Below are positions 25,574 to 36,870 of a DNA stretch of 64,000 nt, piece after piece. The stretch's first letter is position 1. Each line of letters starts with the position of its first letter. The translations under genes and the position numbers were made by a program. The notes beneath the pieces were generated by a model. That model was not told the origin of the DNA. It did not search any database and saw only the letters and a list, made by a program, of their open reading frames with translations. The stretch comes from Ruicaihuangia caeni (GTDB taxonomy: Bacteria > Actinomycetota > Actinomycetes > Actinomycetales > Microbacteriaceae), in contig NZ_JASATX010000001.1 in NCBI RefSeq assembly GCF_029952955.1, positions 744,001-808,000 of the forward strand, written 5' to 3'.

Positions 25574-27532
25574 ATGAGCGACCTGAAGACCGGATTCGAC
25601 CTCTTCACCGACCGTTCGATCGTTGCGATGCGGGTGAACGGCGAGCTCAAGGACCTCGCTGCCACAGTGGCTCCCGCAGACGATGCGGTCCCGGTGTCGA
25701 TCGAGTCGCAGGACGGGCTGAACATCCTCCGCCACTCCGCGGCGCACGTGCTGGCTCAAGCGGTGCAGCGCATCAACCCTGAAGCGAAGCTCGGCATCGG
25801 CCCGCCCATCACCGACGGCTTCTACTACGACTTCGACGTCGAAGTGCCATTCACTCCCGATGACTTCAAGATCATCCAGAAGGAGATGGACCGCATCATC
25901 CGTCAGGGGCAACGCTTCACGCGCCGCGTCGTCACTGAGGACGAAGCACGTACCGAACTCGCCGACGAGCCGTACAAGCTCGAGCTGATCGGCCTCAAGG
26001 GCTCAGCGGATGCCGACGGCGAGAACGCGTCGGTCGAGGTCGGCGGCGCCGAGCTCACCATCTACGACAACATCGATCCCAAGACCGGCGAGACCCTGTG
26101 GAAGGACCTGTGCCGGGGTCCGCACCTTCCGAACACCCGCATGATCGGCAACGCCTATGCGCTCATGCGGAACGCGGCGGCGTATTGGCGCGGTTCGGAG
26201 AAGAACAAGCAACTGCAGCGCATCTACGGCACGGCGTGGCCAACGAAGGACGAGCTCCGCGCTTACCAGACCCGCCTCGAGGAAGCCGCCAAGCGTGACC
26301 ATCGGAAGCTGGGGACCGAACTCGACCTCTTCTCGTTCCCAGACGAGATCGGACCGGGCCTCGCGGTGTTCCACCCCAAGGGCGGCATCATCCGCAACGA
26401 GATCGAGAACTACATGCGCGAGCAACTGCTCGCCCACGACTACGAGCTCGTGAACACGCCGCACATCACCAAGGGGCACCTCTACGAGATCAGCCAGCAC
26501 CTGAGCTGGTACAAGGACGGGATGTATCCGCCGATGCACCTCGACGAGGAGCACGATGCGGAGGGCAACGTCACCAAACCCGGCCAGGACTACTACCTGA
26601 AGCCGATGAACTGCCCCATGCACAACCTCATCTACCGGGCACGGGGACGCAGCTACCGGGAGCTTCCGCTGCGCCTCGCGGAGTTCGGCACCGTGTACCG
26701 ATACGAAAAGAGCGGCACGCTCTCCGGACTCACGCGAGTGCGCGGGCTCACCCAGGACGACGCGCACATCTACGTGACTGAAGAGCAGGTCAAGGACGAG
26801 GTCGCGCGGCAGCTCGACTTCGTGCTCGAGACGCTCCGCGGATACGGGCTCGACGACTTCTACCTGGAGTTGTCGACCAAGGACCCGGAGAAGTCGGTCG
26901 GCTCCGACGAGCTTTGGGAGCAGGCCACGGAGACCCTGCGCGCTGTGGCGGTCGAGTCGGGTCTCGAACTCGTCGACGACCCGGGTGGGGCAGCCTTCTA
27001 CGGTCCGAAGATCTCAGTGCAGGCGCGCGACGCGATCGGCCGCACCTGGCAGCTCTCGACCGTGCAGCTCGACTTCAACCAGCCCGCGCTGTTCGAGTTG
27101 GAGTACACGGCGGCTGACGGCACGCGGAAGCAGCCGGCCATGATCCACCGGGCGCTGCTCGGGTCGATCGAACGCTTCTTCGCGATTTTGCTCGAGCACT
27201 ACGCCGGCGCGTTTCCCGCATGGCTGTCGCCGGTGCAGGTCGTCGGCATCCCGGTTTCCGAGCAGCACAACGACTACCTCGACGAAGTCATTCAGCGCTT
27301 GCGCAAGGCGGGGGTGCGCGCCGAGCTCGATTCGTCCGATGAGCGCATGCAGAAGAAGATCCGCACGCATACCAAGCTCAAGGTGCCCTTCATGCTCATC
27401 GCGGGTGATGAGGACCGATCGAGCGGATCCGTGAGCTTCAGGTTCCGCGATGGCAGTCAGGAGAACGGTGTGTCTGTGGATGCCGCCGTCGAGCGCATCC
27501 TCGAAGCGATTCGCACGAAGGCTCAGGTCTGA
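25574..27532 (+). CDS. thrS: Threonine--tRNA ligase
   Basis: A class II synthetase (652 aa) charging tRNA-Thr. It has an N-terminal TGS domain (about 1-65), an editing domain with [11 protein letters not shown], and a catalytic core with [34 protein letters not shown] (motif 2 region) and [19 protein letters not shown] (motif 3). A C-terminal anticodon-binding domain follows. Zinc ligands are consistent with MNCPMH. The ATG at 25574 is chosen from the leaderless promoter and family N terminus; the frame extends upstream through the tRNA terminator. It overlaps the HIT gene by TGATG. Confidence 0.96.
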   Translation: MSDLKTGFDLFTDRSIVAMRVNGELKDLAATVAPADDAVPVSIESQDGLNILRHSAAHVLAQAVQRINPEAKLGIGPPITDGFYYDFDVEVPFTPDDFKIIQKEMDRIIRQGQRFTRRVVTEDEARTELADEPYKLELIGLKGSADADGENASVEVGGAELTIYDNIDPKTGETLWKDLCRGPHLPNTRMIGNAYALMRNAAAYWRGSEKNKQLQRIYGTAWPTKDELRAYQTRLEEAAKRDHRKLGTELDLFSFPDEIGPGLAVFHPKGGIIRNEIENYMREQLLAHDYELVNTPHITKGHLYEISQHLSWYKDGMYPPMHLDEEHDAEGNVTKPGQDYYLKPMNCPMHNLIYRARGRSYRELPLRLAEFGTVYRYEKSGTLSGLTRVRGLTQDDAHIYVTEEQVKDEVARQLDFVLETLRGYGLDDFYLELSTKDPEKSVGSDELWEQATETLRAVAVESGLELVDDPGGAAFYGPKISVQARDAIGRTWQLSTVQLDFNQPALFELEYTAADGTRKQPAMIHRALLGSIERFFAILLEHYAGAFPAWLSPVQVVGIPVSEQHNDYLDEVIQRLRKAGVRAELDSSDERMQKKIRTHTKLKVPFMLIAGDEDRSSGSVSFRFRDGSQENGVSVDAAVERILEAIRTKAQV

Positions 27533-28113
27533 TGAAGGGCGCTCCGCGGGACTACGACGGCACTGAGTATCCCGACGCGGAGCCGGGGGAGCAGTTCGCG
27601 GCCTCGCCGGATGCGTTCCAACGCCTCTGGACGCCACACCGGCTCGCGTACGTCAAGGACTCGCACCAGCCAAGCGAGCATGACTGCCCGTTCTGCGCCG
27701 CACCCGCGAAGTCCGATGAGGAAGCGCTCATCGTGGCCCGCGGCCAGCACGCCTTCGTGCTGCTCAACCTGTTCCCCTACAACGCGGGTCATCTTCTCGT
27801 CTGCCCCTACCGTCACGTCGCCGGCTACGACGAGGCCAACTCGGAAGAGGCCAACGAGATGGCGCTGCTCACGCAGACCGCCATGCGGGTGCTTCGGCGC
27901 ACCGGCGGGAACGATGGATTCAACATCGGCATGAACCAGGGCGAGATCGCCGGCGCCGGCATCGCAGCGCATCTTCACCAGCACATCGTGCCGCGGTGGA
28001 AGCACGACTCGAACTTCTTCCCGATCATCGCAGGCACGAAGGCCGTGCCGCGGCTTCTCGGTGAGGTGCGGGCCGAGCTCGCTGCGGCGTGGCCCGCAGC
28101 CGAAGCGGACTGA
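27532..28113 (+). CDS. HIT-domain protein, probable AP4A phosphorylase
   Basis: A 193-residue HIT-family nucleotide phosphorylase or hydrolase. The histidine triad is His147, His149 and His151 in AHLHQHIVP. Two Cys (CPFC at 52-55) and His residues near 73 and 95 could bind zinc. The mycobacterial gene at the same position after thrS (Rv2613c) is a diadenosine tetraphosphate phosphorylase; AP4A is made by aminoacyl-tRNA synthetases, so linkage to thrS makes sense. It overlaps the thrS stop codon. The pgsA and PIM-synthesis genes that follow in mycobacteria are absent. Confidence 0.87.
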   Translation: MKGAPRDYDGTEYPDAEPGEQFAASPDAFQRLWTPHRLAYVKDSHQPSEHDCPFCAAPAKSDEEALIVARGQHAFVLLNLFPYNAGHLLVCPYRHVAGYDEANSEEANEMALLTQTAMRVLRRTGGNDGFNIGMNQGEIAGAGIAAHLHQHIVPRWKHDSNFFPIIAGTKAVPRLLGEVRAELAAAWPAAEAD

Positions 28114-28184
28114 TCGCCCAGACCTCCACGAGGTGCCGGCCGCGCGGGATGCGGCGCGCCAATGGGCGCTCTGCATCCGCTCGA

Positions 28185-28190
28185 TAGAAT
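28185..28190 (+). promoter_or_regulatory. Leaderless -10 box of yebC
   Basis: TAGAAT precedes the ATG at 28197 by six bases with no Shine-Dalgarno sequence. It starts the yebC-ruvCAB transcription unit. Confidence 0.5.
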
Positions 28191-28196
28191 CACTGC

Positions 28197-28958
28197 ATGG
28201 CAGGTCACTCCAAGTGGGCGACGACCAAGCACAAGAAGGCCGTGATCGATGCGCGCCGTGCCAAGTCGTTCGCCAAACTCATCAAGAACATCGAGGTCGC
28301 AGCTCGCCAGGGCGGCGCCGACCTCTCCGGCAACCCGACGCTGGTCGACGCCGTCCAGAAGGCGAAGAAGTCGTCGGTGCCGAACGACAACATCGATCGT
28401 GCCATCAAGCGCGGTGCGGGTCTCACCGGCGATGCAGTGGAGTACCAGACGATCATGTATGAGGGGTACGCACAGGGCGGCGTAGCCCTGCTGATCGAGT
28501 GCCTCACCGACAACAAGAACCGAGCCGCTGCCGAGGTGCGCACCGCGATGACTCGCAACGGCGGCAACATGGCCGACCCGGGCAGCGTCGCGTACAACTT
28601 CAACCGCAAGGGCGTGGTGTCGATCACCAAGACCGACGGGGTGAGCGAGGACGACATCCTGCTGGCCGTGCTCGACGCCGGCGCCGAAGAAGTGCTCGAC
28701 AGGGGAGCGGGCTTCGAGGTGCTCACCGAGCCCACCGACCTCGTGGCCGTGCGCACCGCGCTGCAAGAGGCCGGCATCGACTACGACTCCGCTGAGGCGG
28801 AGTTCGTGCCGAACCTGAGCGTCGACCTCGACGCCGACACGGCTCGCAAGGTGTTCAAGCTGATCGATGCGCTGGAGGACAGCGACGACGTGCAGAACGT
28901 CTTCGCCAATTTCCAGCTCTCTGCCGAGGTGCAGGCGGAACTCGACTCCGACGAGTGA
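28197..28958 (+). CDS. yebC: YebC/PmpR family protein
   Basis: A 253-residue YebC-family protein. The family was described as DNA-binding regulators and more recently linked to resolving ribosome stalling at proline-rich sites. The signature N terminus [14 protein letters not shown] and the core NIDRAIKRG and [19 protein letters not shown] are intact; the acidic C terminus is typical. It overlaps ruvC by GTGA, the widespread yebC-ruvCAB arrangement. Confidence 0.95.
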   Translation: MAGHSKWATTKHKKAVIDARRAKSFAKLIKNIEVAARQGGADLSGNPTLVDAVQKAKKSSVPNDNIDRAIKRGAGLTGDAVEYQTIMYEGYAQGGVALLIECLTDNKNRAAAEVRTAMTRNGGNMADPGSVAYNFNRKGVVSITKTDGVSEDDILLAVLDAGAEEVLDRGAGFEVLTEPTDLVAVRTALQEAGIDYDSAEAEFVPNLSVDLDADTARKVFKLIDALEDSDDVQNVFANFQLSAEVQAELDSDE

Positions 28959-29590
28959 CCGTGACCCATCGCGTGCTCGGAGTCGACCCCGGGCTGACCC
29001 GCTGCGGGATCGGCATCATCGATGTCGCCCCGGGCAGGCGAGTCGGGTTCACCCACGTCGAGGTCGTCACAACGCCCGCCGAGCTCGCACTCGAGCGCAG
29101 GCTGCTCGTCATCGCCGAACGGTTGGGCGAAGTGATCGAGCAGTGGCGGCCGGATGCCATGGCGCTCGAACGCGTGTTCGCGCAGCACAACCTGCGCACG
29201 GTCATGGGCACGGCGCAGGTGAGCGGGGTCGTGCTTCATCAAGCCGCTCGCAGCGGCATAGCGGTGGGTATGCACACCCCGAGCGAGGTGAAGGCCGCGG
29301 TGACCGGCTACGGCAATGCGGACAAGGCACAGGTCGGTGCGATGGTCGCAAGGCTGCTCGGACTCGCCGAGGTTCCGCGACCGGCCGACGCCGCCGACGC
29401 GCTCGCCCTGGCGATCTGCCATGCCTGGCGCTCTGCAGGGGGCATCGGCAACGCAGTGGCCGGACCAGCGGCGGATGCCGCTGTGCAGACCACAGCCTCG
29501 GTGCCCGGCGGTGGCGGCGCATTGACGCCGGCCCAGCGCGCGTGGCGGGACGCCGAGAAGTCGGCGGCCGCACGTAGGCTCGATGCATGA
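28955..29590 (+). CDS. ruvC: Crossover junction endodeoxyribonuclease RuvC
   Basis: A 211-residue Holliday-junction resolvase with an RNase H fold, working with RuvAB in recombinational repair. Acidic catalytic residues are in [12 protein letters not shown] (first Asp), [10 protein letters not shown] (Glu) and [15 protein letters not shown] (Asp pair). The tail of about 45 residues after the fold is Ala-rich and longer than in E. coli (173 aa). GTG at 28955 overlaps the yebC stop; ATGA couples it to ruvA. Confidence 0.96.
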   Translation: MTVTHRVLGVDPGLTRCGIGIIDVAPGRRVGFTHVEVVTTPAELALERRLLVIAERLGEVIEQWRPDAMALERVFAQHNLRTVMGTAQVSGVVLHQAARSGIAVGMHTPSEVKAAVTGYGNADKAQVGAMVARLLGLAEVPRPADAADALALAICHAWRSAGGIGNAVAGPAADAAVQTTASVPGGGGALTPAQRAWRDAEKSAAARRLDA

Positions 29591-30207
29591 TCGCTTCCCT
29601 TCGCGGTGCCGTGCTCGGCATCGACGGTTCCATTGCGATCCTCGACGTCGCCGGCGTCGGCTACGCCGTGCAATTGACCCCGCAGCACGCTCACTCGCTC
29701 CGCGTCGGCCACGAGACGAGCATCCGCACCGCGCTGATCGTGCGCGATGACGAGTTCAGTCTCTTCGGATTCGAAGACGCAGACTCGCGAGCGGTCTTCG
29801 ATCAGTTGCGCACCGTGAGCGGTGTCGGACCGAAGTCGGCGATGGGCGTGCTGTCGGCGATGACTCCGGCCCAGATCGCGCAGGCTGTGGCAGACGACGA
29901 CCACAGCGCCTTCCGGAAGGTCAGCGGCATCGGGCCCAAGACCGCCAAGCTGATCACCGTGACGCTCGCGGGCAAGCTCGACGCCTTCGTGGCACCCACG
30001 GCGCCCGAACAGGTGCCGGCGCTCGACGGCACCATCGCCGCCAGCGTCATCTCAGCACTGATCGGGCTGGGCTGGCCCGAGCGGGTGGCGGCACAGGCCG
30101 TCGCCGATGCCGCGGATCACGCCGACGATGCGGAGCGTGCCGGCGTGCAATCCCTGCTTCGGATCGCGCTCTCCCGGCTCGGGCCAGTGGCGAGGGAGCA
30201 GCGATGA
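29587..30207 (+). CDS. ruvA: Holliday junction DNA helicase subunit RuvA
   Basis: A 206-residue tetrameric junction-binding protein that loads RuvB. It has the N-terminal OB fold (about 1-62), two helix-hairpin-helix motifs ([16 protein letters not shown] and [14 protein letters not shown]) and a C-terminal RuvB-binding domain (about 150-206). The start overlaps the ruvC stop and the end overlaps the ruvB start, both by ATGA. Confidence 0.96.
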   Translation: MIASLRGAVLGIDGSIAILDVAGVGYAVQLTPQHAHSLRVGHETSIRTALIVRDDEFSLFGFEDADSRAVFDQLRTVSGVGPKSAMGVLSAMTPAQIAQAVADDDHSAFRKVSGIGPKTAKLITVTLAGKLDAFVAPTAPEQVPALDGTIAASVISALIGLGWPERVAAQAVADAADHADDAERAGVQSLLRIALSRLGPVAREQR

Positions 30208-31256
30208 GCGCGGACCGCGACCCCGGCGCCGTCGCAGGAGCAGGCATCCTCGACGCCGGCTCCGAGTCAGACGCCGAGCTCGCCTTCGAGGGCGCATTGC
30301 GACCGAAGAGCCTCGGCGAGTTCGTCGGTCAGACCAAGGTGCGAGGCCAGCTCGAACTGCTGCTGCAGGCCGCGGCGATGCAGGGACGCTCAGCCGATCA
30401 CATCCTGCTCGCCGGACCGCCCGGGCTCGGCAAGACGACGCTCGCCATGATCGTGGCGCACGAGAACGGCCGATCGCTGCGGATGTCGAGCGGCCCCGCC
30501 ATTCAGCACGCAGGCGACCTCGCCGCGCTGCTGTCGTCGCTGCTACCCGGCGAAGTGCTCTTCATCGACGAGATTCACCGCATGGCGAGATCGGCAGAAG
30601 AGATGTTGTACCTCGCCATGGAGGACTTCCGCATCGACATCATGGTCGGCAAAGGGGCGGGCGCCACGTCGATCCCGCTCGAACTCGCGCCGTTCACGCT
30701 CGTCGGTGCGACTACGCGCTCGGGACTGCTGCCGAATCCTCTCCGAGATCGGTTCGGCTTCACGGCTCACCTGGAGTTCTACGATGACGCGGAGCTCACC
30801 GAGGTGCTCCGCCGCGCCGCGCGCCTGCTGGGCATGCCGATCGACGAAGCCGCGCTCACGGAAATCGCAGGGCGCAGCCGGGGGACTCCGCGGATCGCCA
30901 ACCGGCTGCTGCGCCGCGTGCGCGACTACGCGCTCGTCAACGCGAAGGACGCCGATCTGACGTCGGTCAGGGCAGCGCTCGACCTCTACGACGTCGACCC
31001 GCTCGGTCTAGATCGGCTTGACCGCGCCGTCCTGCGCGCGATCATCGATCGCTTCGACGGTGGACCCGTGGGGCTGAACACCCTCGCCGTCTCCGTGGGC
31101 GAGGAGGCCGAGACCATCGAGTCGGTCGTCGAGCCGTTCCTGGTGCGCATCGGGCTGCTCAGCCGCACCCCGAGGGGACGCGTGGCGACGAAGGCCGCAT
31201 GGCGTCAGTTCGGGGGGCGCGCGCCACAGCCGACGCTCCTGGACGATGAACTATGA
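30204..31256 (+). CDS. ruvB: Holliday junction branch migration ATPase RuvB
   Basis: A 350-residue AAA+ motor that drives branch migration. Walker A is [11 protein letters not shown], Walker B is [10 protein letters not shown], sensor 1 is [20 protein letters not shown] and the C-terminal winged helix is around [16 protein letters not shown]. The length is normal. It is the last gene of the yebC-ruvCAB unit, 75 bases before yajC. Confidence 0.97.
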   Translation: MSADRDPGAVAGAGILDAGSESDAELAFEGALRPKSLGEFVGQTKVRGQLELLLQAAAMQGRSADHILLAGPPGLGKTTLAMIVAHENGRSLRMSSGPAIQHAGDLAALLSSLLPGEVLFIDEIHRMARSAEEMLYLAMEDFRIDIMVGKGAGATSIPLELAPFTLVGATTRSGLLPNPLRDRFGFTAHLEFYDDAELTEVLRRAARLLGMPIDEAALTEIAGRSRGTPRIANRLLRRVRDYALVNAKDADLTSVRAALDLYDVDPLGLDRLDRAVLRAIIDRFDGGPVGLNTLAVSVGEEAETIESVVEPFLVRIGLLSRTPRGRVATKAAWRQFGGRAPQPTLLDDEL

Positions 31257-31331
31257 TTGTCGAGGCCTCGGCCGTGACGCCGCGCGCTCCGCGCCGCTGA
31301 TCCCGATCTCGGAAGGCGATCTCCAGACCCC

Positions 31332-31733
31332 ATGGATCCATTCACTCTCGTGATGCTGGCCGTTCTGGCCGTCCTCGTGTTCTTCATGTTCCGCAACTCT
31401 CGGAAGCGGCAGAAGGACCAGGCCGAACTGGCTACCAAGATGGTTCCCGGCGCTGACGTGATGCTGAGCTTCGGGCTCTACGGCACGCTCGTGTCGGTTG
31501 ACGAAACTGCGAACACCGCGGAGGTCCGCATCGCCGACGGCACCGTCGTCACGGTGCACCGCCAGACCCTTGCCCGGGTCGTCGAGCCCACCGAGCACAC
31601 GGATGTCGAGACTGACATCGATGCGGATGCCGAGCCGACTCCGCTCGATGAGACGCTCGGTGCCGACTCGGACGACCGCCGGCCGGGCAATGACCTCGGC
31701 GAGACCGGCGAGGGCCCTGCCGACAAGCGCTGA
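31332..31733 (+). CDS. yajC: Preprotein translocase subunit YajC
   Basis: A 133-residue accessory protein of the SecDF-YajC complex. One N-terminal membrane segment (about 4-19, LVMLAVLAVLVFFMF) is followed by a basic RNSRKRQK stretch, the conserved VPGADVMLSFGLYGTLV core and an acidic disordered C terminus. It lies 70 bases before secD, as in most bacteria. Confidence 0.92.
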   Translation: MDPFTLVMLAVLAVLVFFMFRNSRKRQKDQAELATKMVPGADVMLSFGLYGTLVSVDETANTAEVRIADGTVVTVHRQTLARVVEPTEHTDVETDIDADAEPTPLDETLGADSDDRRPGNDLGETGEGPADKR

Positions 31734-31803
31734 GGCGACCGCTCGCCGCTTCGACGGGTGAAGAACCGCCCGCGACCTTCCACAGAAAGCTGAGTCTCCT
31801 CAC

Positions 31804-33579
31804 GTGGCAACCACTTCGCCGGTGCGCAAAGCGTGGCGGTCGCTGATCTGGCTGATCGTCATCGTCGTCGGCCTCGTCGCACTCAACGTCGGCAGCATGC
31901 TGTGGAGCAACAACAGCCTCACGCCGAAGCTGGCGCTCGACCTCGAGGGCGGCACCCAGATCATCCTCGAGCCTCAGCTCGAGAGCGGTCAGACCGTCTC
32001 GCAGGAACAGCTCGACCAGGCGGTCGCGATCATTCGGCAGCGTGTCGATGCGACGGGCGTCTCCGAGTCCGAGATCACGACCCAGGGCGGCCGCAACATC
32101 ATCGTCGCGATTCCGGGGACCCCGGACAACGACACGATGGAGCGGATCCAGGCATCGGCGAAGCTCGAGTTCCGCCCGGTGCTGCGCGCCGACGTGCCGA
32201 CACCGCAGGGAGGCGCGTCTGTCGAGCCGACACCCGCGCCCGACGGCGGCGGCGACTCCACAGCGGCCCCGGACTCGACCGCGCCCGCCGAGTCGGCGGC
32301 TCCAGAGACCCCGGCCGCTGGCGAGACTCCCTCGCCGCAGCCGACCAACGCCTCCGACCTGGCCTGGATCACTCCCGAGCTCGAGTCGCAATTCGCGAAC
32401 TTCGACTGCTCGAGCCTCGATGAGCTGACCCAGGTGCCGCCGAGCGACAAGCCGTTCATCTCCTGCGAGGAGGACGGCTCGGTCAAGTACATCCTCGGCC
32501 CGGTCGAGGTCTCGGGCGAGACCATCACCGACGCCACTTCTGGCCTCGTTCCTGACTCTCGCGGGTTCACCACCAACGAGTGGGGCGTGTTCATCACGTT
32601 CAACGAGACCGGTACGCGGGAGTTCCGCGCGGTCACCGAGCGGCTCATCGGTCTCTCCGGCACCCAGAACCAATTCGCCATCGTGCTCGACGGCAAGGTG
32701 ATCTCGGCGCCGACCACGCAAGCGGTGATCACCGACGGCAAGCCGATGATCAGCGGGAACTTCACCCAGGAGTCAGCGAAGCGACTCGCCGACCAGCTCA
32801 AGTTCGGTGCCCTCCCCATCGGATTCCAGGTCGAGAGCACGAACACGATCTCCGCCACTCTCGGTGCCAACCAGTTGCACAGCGGGCTCATCGCCGGCGT
32901 GATCGGCATGATCCTCGTCGTCGTCTACTCGCTGTTCCAGTACCGCACCCTCGGCCTCGTCACAGTCGCCTCGCTGATCGTCGCCGCGATCATCACCTAC
33001 CTGGTGATCACTCTGCTGTCGTGGCGTGAGGGATACCGGCTCTCGCTCGCCGGTGTCGCCGGTCTGATCGTCGCGATCGGCATCATCGCCGACTCGTTCA
33101 TCGTGTACTTCGAGCGCATCCGCGATGAGTTGCGCGACGGACGCAGCCTCGAGGGTGCTGTCGAGGCCGGATGGAAGCGGGCGATCCGCACCGTCCTTGC
33201 CTCAGACACCATCAACTTCCTCGCCGCGGTGGTGCTGTTCCTGGTTGCCGTGGGCAATGTGCAGGGCTTCGCGTTCACGCTCGGAATCACGACGATCATC
33301 GACCTCATCGTGGTCTCCCTCTTCACGCACCCGATGCTGCAGCTGCTCGCTCGAACGCGCTTCTTCGGCGGTGGGCACCCGTGGAGCGGGCTCGACCCTC
33401 AGGCTCTCGGCGCGGTGTACCGCGGGCGGGCGCAGTTCCGGGCACCGGTGGCAGCCACCGGCCGCGGCGCACGATCGTCGCGCGAGGCCCAGCGCCGCCA
33501 GACGATCGCCGAGCGCAAGGCCGCTGAGCAAGCCGGCGTCGGCGCGGGCGAACGCGATTCGAGCGGGAAGGACGCCTGA
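31804..33579 (+). CDS. secD: Protein translocase subunit SecD
   Basis: A 591-residue RND-type membrane protein that uses the proton gradient to assist Sec export. TM1 is at about 16-36, followed by LALDLEGGTQIILEP, a large extracytoplasmic domain and five C-terminal membrane segments with LIVAIGIIADSFIVYFERIRDELR. A Pro/Ala/Ser-rich, probably disordered insert lies at about 137-185 of the external domain. The C terminus is basic. The start is GTG at 31804; it overlaps secF by TGATG. Confidence 0.95.
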   Translation: MATTSPVRKAWRSLIWLIVIVVGLVALNVGSMLWSNNSLTPKLALDLEGGTQIILEPQLESGQTVSQEQLDQAVAIIRQRVDATGVSESEITTQGGRNIIVAIPGTPDNDTMERIQASAKLEFRPVLRADVPTPQGGASVEPTPAPDGGGDSTAAPDSTAPAESAAPETPAAGETPSPQPTNASDLAWITPELESQFANFDCSSLDELTQVPPSDKPFISCEEDGSVKYILGPVEVSGETITDATSGLVPDSRGFTTNEWGVFITFNETGTREFRAVTERLIGLSGTQNQFAIVLDGKVISAPTTQAVITDGKPMISGNFTQESAKRLADQLKFGALPIGFQVESTNTISATLGANQLHSGLIAGVIGMILVVVYSLFQYRTLGLVTVASLIVAAIITYLVITLLSWREGYRLSLAGVAGLIVAIGIIADSFIVYFERIRDELRDGRSLEGAVEAGWKRAIRTVLASDTINFLAAVVLFLVAVGNVQGFAFTLGITTIIDLIVVSLFTHPMLQLLARTRFFGGGHPWSGLDPQALGAVYRGRAQFRAPVAATGRGARSSREAQRRQTIAERKAAEQAGVGAGERDSSGKDA

Positions 33580-34568
33580 TGGCGAAGCTCACCGATTTCG
33601 GCAATGACCTCTACACCGGCGCGCGGTCGATCGACTTCGTCGGTCGGCGCAAGCTCTGGTACACGATCGCCGGCGTCGCGATTCTGCTGTCGATCCTCGT
33701 GCCCATCCTGCGCGGCGGATTCGTCTTCGGCATCGAGTTCACTGGTGGATCCGAGTTCCAGCTGAGCAACGTCGCCCAGCCCGACGAGCAGCGTGCGCAG
33801 GATGCTGTCACCGAGGCCGTGCCCGCTGCCGAGCCGCGCGTGACGATCGTGGGCGCCGACGGCATCCGCGTGCAGACCGACCAGCTCGAACGCACCGAGA
33901 GCGATCAAGTGCGCGACTCGCTGGCGGCTGCCTTCGACGTCGATCCGAGCCAGGTCACGGCGAACTTCATCGGACCGAGCTGGGGCCAGGACATCACCCA
34001 GCAGGCCATCCGCGGCCTCATCATCTTCATCGTGCTCGCTGCCGCCTTCATGGCGCTCTACTTCCGTACCTGGAAGATGTCGCTCGCCGCTCTGTCGGCG
34101 CTCGCGCACGACCTCATCATCACCGTCGGTGTGTACGGCATGCTCGGCTTCGAGATCACGCCCGCGGCGGTGATTGGCTTCCTCACGATCCTCGGCTACT
34201 CGCTGTACGACACCGTGGTGGTCTTCGACAAGATCCGCGAGAACACAGGGGAGACGACCGAAGGGTCGAACCGTACCTTCGCACAGGCCGTGAACCTGGC
34301 GGTGAACCAGACCCTCGTGCGCTCGATCAACACCTCGGTCGTCGCCGCGCTCCCGGTCGCCTCCATCCTCTTCATCGGGGCGGTCGTGCTGGGTGCGGGC
34401 ACGCTGCGCGATATCGCGCTCGCGCTGTTCATCGGCATCCTCGTGGGCGCCTACTCGACGATCTTCATCGCCGCACCGGTCTATGTGCACCTGCGCGAGA
34501 ATGAGCCCGAGGTGAAGAAGATGGGCAGCAAGGCGAAGAAGAAGGTCGTTCAAGGCGCAGTCCGCTGA
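33579..34568 (+). CDS. secF: Protein translocase subunit SecF
   Basis: The 329-residue partner of SecD. It has the SecF start [17 protein letters not shown], the [12 protein letters not shown] motif after TM1, and C-terminal membrane segments with [19 protein letters not shown] and [19 protein letters not shown] lysine-rich tail ([12 protein letters not shown]) ends the protein. In many actinobacteria apt lies between secF and rel; here rel follows after 58 bases. Confidence 0.96.
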   Translation: MAKLTDFGNDLYTGARSIDFVGRRKLWYTIAGVAILLSILVPILRGGFVFGIEFTGGSEFQLSNVAQPDEQRAQDAVTEAVPAAEPRVTIVGADGIRVQTDQLERTESDQVRDSLAAAFDVDPSQVTANFIGPSWGQDITQQAIRGLIIFIVLAAAFMALYFRTWKMSLAALSALAHDLIITVGVYGMLGFEITPAAVIGFLTILGYSLYDTVVVFDKIRENTGETTEGSNRTFAQAVNLAVNQTLVRSINTSVVAALPVASILFIGAVVLGAGTLRDIALALFIGILVGAYSTIFIAAPVYVHLRENEPEVKKMGSKAKKKVVQGAVR

Positions 34569-34626
34569 GCGCGGGCCTCAGGCTCCCGCGCGCGCACCGC
34601 GTCTACCATTAGTGGCGGAGGTGCGA

Positions 34627-36870
34627 ATGACCGAGACCACGACGACGGCGACGCTTCGAGCGCGCCTGCCGCGTCTGTTCTCCCGCGCCCAGCCCACAGG
34701 CGCGGTCGACCGTCTGTACAAGACGGTGCGGCTTCACAATCCCAAGGCGGATGTCGCGCTGATCGAGCGCGCGTACCAGGTCGCTGCGAAGGCCCACGAG
34801 GGCCAGAAGCGCAAGAGCGGCGAGCCCTACATCACCCACCCGATCGCCGTGGCGCAGATCCTCGCCGACCTCGGCATCGGCGCGATCACGATCGCTGCGG
34901 CGCTGCTGCACGACACGGTCGAGGACACCGAGTACACGCTCGATTCACTGCGCCGAGACTTCGGCGACGAGATCGCAATGCTCGTCGACGGCGTGACGAA
35001 GCTCGACAAGCTCAAGTACGGCGACAGCGCACAGGCCGAGACCGTGCGAAAGATGGTCGTCGCGATGTCGAAGGACATCCGCGTGCTCGTCATCAAGCTC
35101 GCGGACCGCCTGCACAACGCGCGCACCTGGGGCTTCGTCGAGAACGAGTCGGCCCGCCGAAAGGCGCAGGAGACGCTCGAGATCTACGCGCCCCTCGCTC
35201 ACCGGCTCGGCATCCAGGCGATCAAGTGGGAGCTCGAAGACCTCTCGTTCGCAGTGCTTCACCCCAAGATCTACCTCGAGATCGACAACCTCGTGAAGAA
35301 TCGCAGCCCTCAGCGCGAGGAGTTCCTGCACCAGGTCATCAACGCCGTGAACGCCGACCTCAAGGCCGCGAAGATCAAGGGCCAGGTGGTCGGCCGTCCG
35401 AAGCAGTACTACTCGATCTATCAGAAGATGATTCTGCGAGGGCGCGAGTTCGACGAGATCTACGACCTGGTCGGCATCCGCGTGCTCGTCTCCACGGTGC
35501 GCGACTGCTACGCCGTCCTGGGTGCGATCCACGCCCGCTGGACACCGATGCCCGGTCGGTTCAAGGACTACATCGCGACGCCCAAGTTCAACCTCTATCA
35601 GTCGTTGCACACCACGGTGATCGGCCCTAAGGGTCGTGCGGTCGAGATCCAGATCCGCACGCACGACATGCATCAGCGCGCCGAGTACGGTGTTGCAGCG
35701 CACTGGAAGTACAAAGAGCGCATGCACGGCGGCCGCGACGAGCCGAGCCGCGCCGGCGCCGACATGGCGTGGCTGGCGCATATCTCCGACTGGCAGGCCG
35801 AAACCGCAGACCCATCCGAGTTCCTCGACTCGCTGCGCTTCGAGATCGGGGCGAAAGAGACCTACGTCTTCACCCCACAGGGCAAGGTGATCGGTTTGCC
35901 CGCCGGTGCCACGCCGGTCGACTTCGCCTACGCCGTGCACACCGAGGTCGGGCACCGCACCATGGGGGCGAAGGTCAACGGTCGACTCGTACCGCTCGAG
36001 TCGACGTTGAACAGCGGCGACATCGTCGAGGTCTTCACTTCGAAGAACCCGGACGCAGGGCCGAGCCAGGACTGGCTGAATTTCGTCAAGAGCCCTCGCG
36101 CGCGCAACAAGATCCGCCAGTGGTTCACCAAGGAGCGCCGAGAAGAGGCGATCGAGCACGGCAAGGATGCAATCGCGCGAGCCATGCGCAAGCAGAACCT
36201 TCCCTTGCAGAAGCTCATGAGCCAGGACGCGTTCACCGAGGTCGCGTCGGCGATGCACTACGACGACGTGAGCGCGCTCTACGCAGCGGTCGGCGAGGGG
36301 CACGTCTCTACGCAGTCGGTGATCGAGAAGGTACTGGCCTCGGTGCAGACGGCGGACGACGCCGATGACGTCGACCTGCCGTTCGCCGCGCCGTCGCGCG
36401 TGCGCCCGCAGCGCAATAGCGATTCCGGGGTGCTCGTGCGCGGAGCCCCAGACATCCTGGTCAAGCTCGCCAAGTGCTGCACGCCCGTACCGGGAGATGC
36501 GATTCTCGGCTTCGTCACGCGCGGTCAGGGCGTCTCGGTGCACCGCGACGACTGCACGAACGTGAAATCGCTGCTCGAGCATCCCGACAGGATGATCGAC
36601 GTGGAGTGGGCGCCGACTTCGAGAAGCGTGTTCCTGGTGCAGATCCAGGTCGAGGCATTGGACCGGTCAGGGCTGCTCTCAGACGTCACGCGTGTGCTGA
36701 GCGAACACCATGTCAACATCCTCTCCGCGACCGTCAGCACCTCGAGCGATCGCCTCGCCATCAGCAGGTTCCTCTTCGAGATGGGTGATACGACCCACCT
36801 TGATCGCGTGCTCAACGCGGTACGCCGCATCGAGGCCGTGTACGACGTCTACCGCGTGACCGCGGGCTGA
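34627..36870 (+). CDS. relA: Bifunctional (p)ppGpp synthetase/hydrolase Rel
   Basis: A 747-residue stringent-response enzyme. The HD hydrolase domain is intact ([11 protein letters not shown] and [11 protein letters not shown]). The synthetase domain has [25 protein letters not shown] and the RFKD motif typical of bifunctional enzymes rather than RelA-only synthetases. A TGS domain (about 405-465, [31 protein letters not shown]), a CC-motif region ([10 protein letters not shown]) and a C-terminal ACT domain (about 670-747) follow. ATG at 34627 has GGAGG seven bases upstream; a GTG at 34612 overlaps that site. The end overlaps a convergent gene by 22 bases. Confidence 0.95.
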   Translation: MTETTTTATLRARLPRLFSRAQPTGAVDRLYKTVRLHNPKADVALIERAYQVAAKAHEGQKRKSGEPYITHPIAVAQILADLGIGAITIAAALLHDTVEDTEYTLDSLRRDFGDEIAMLVDGVTKLDKLKYGDSAQAETVRKMVVAMSKDIRVLVIKLADRLHNARTWGFVENESARRKAQETLEIYAPLAHRLGIQAIKWELEDLSFAVLHPKIYLEIDNLVKNRSPQREEFLHQVINAVNADLKAAKIKGQVVGRPKQYYSIYQKMILRGREFDEIYDLVGIRVLVSTVRDCYAVLGAIHARWTPMPGRFKDYIATPKFNLYQSLHTTVIGPKGRAVEIQIRTHDMHQRAEYGVAAHWKYKERMHGGRDEPSRAGADMAWLAHISDWQAETADPSEFLDSLRFEIGAKETYVFTPQGKVIGLPAGATPVDFAYAVHTEVGHRTMGAKVNGRLVPLESTLNSGDIVEVFTSKNPDAGPSQDWLNFVKSPRARNKIRQWFTKERREEAIEHGKDAIARAMRKQNLPLQKLMSQDAFTEVASAMHYDDVSALYAAVGEGHVSTQSVIEKVLASVQTADDADDVDLPFAAPSRVRPQRNSDSGVLVRGAPDILVKLAKCCTPVPGDAILGFVTRGQGVSVHRDDCTNVKSLLEHPDRMIDVEWAPTSRSVFLVQIQVEALDRSGLLSDVTRVLSEHHVNILSATVSTSSDRLAISRFLFEMGDTTHLDRVLNAVRRIEAVYDVYRVTAG

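Noticed and set aside
34945-36582. A 545-codon open frame antisense to rel
   Set aside because: Rel is intact on the plus strand and the antisense peptide is low-complexity with no recognisable domain.
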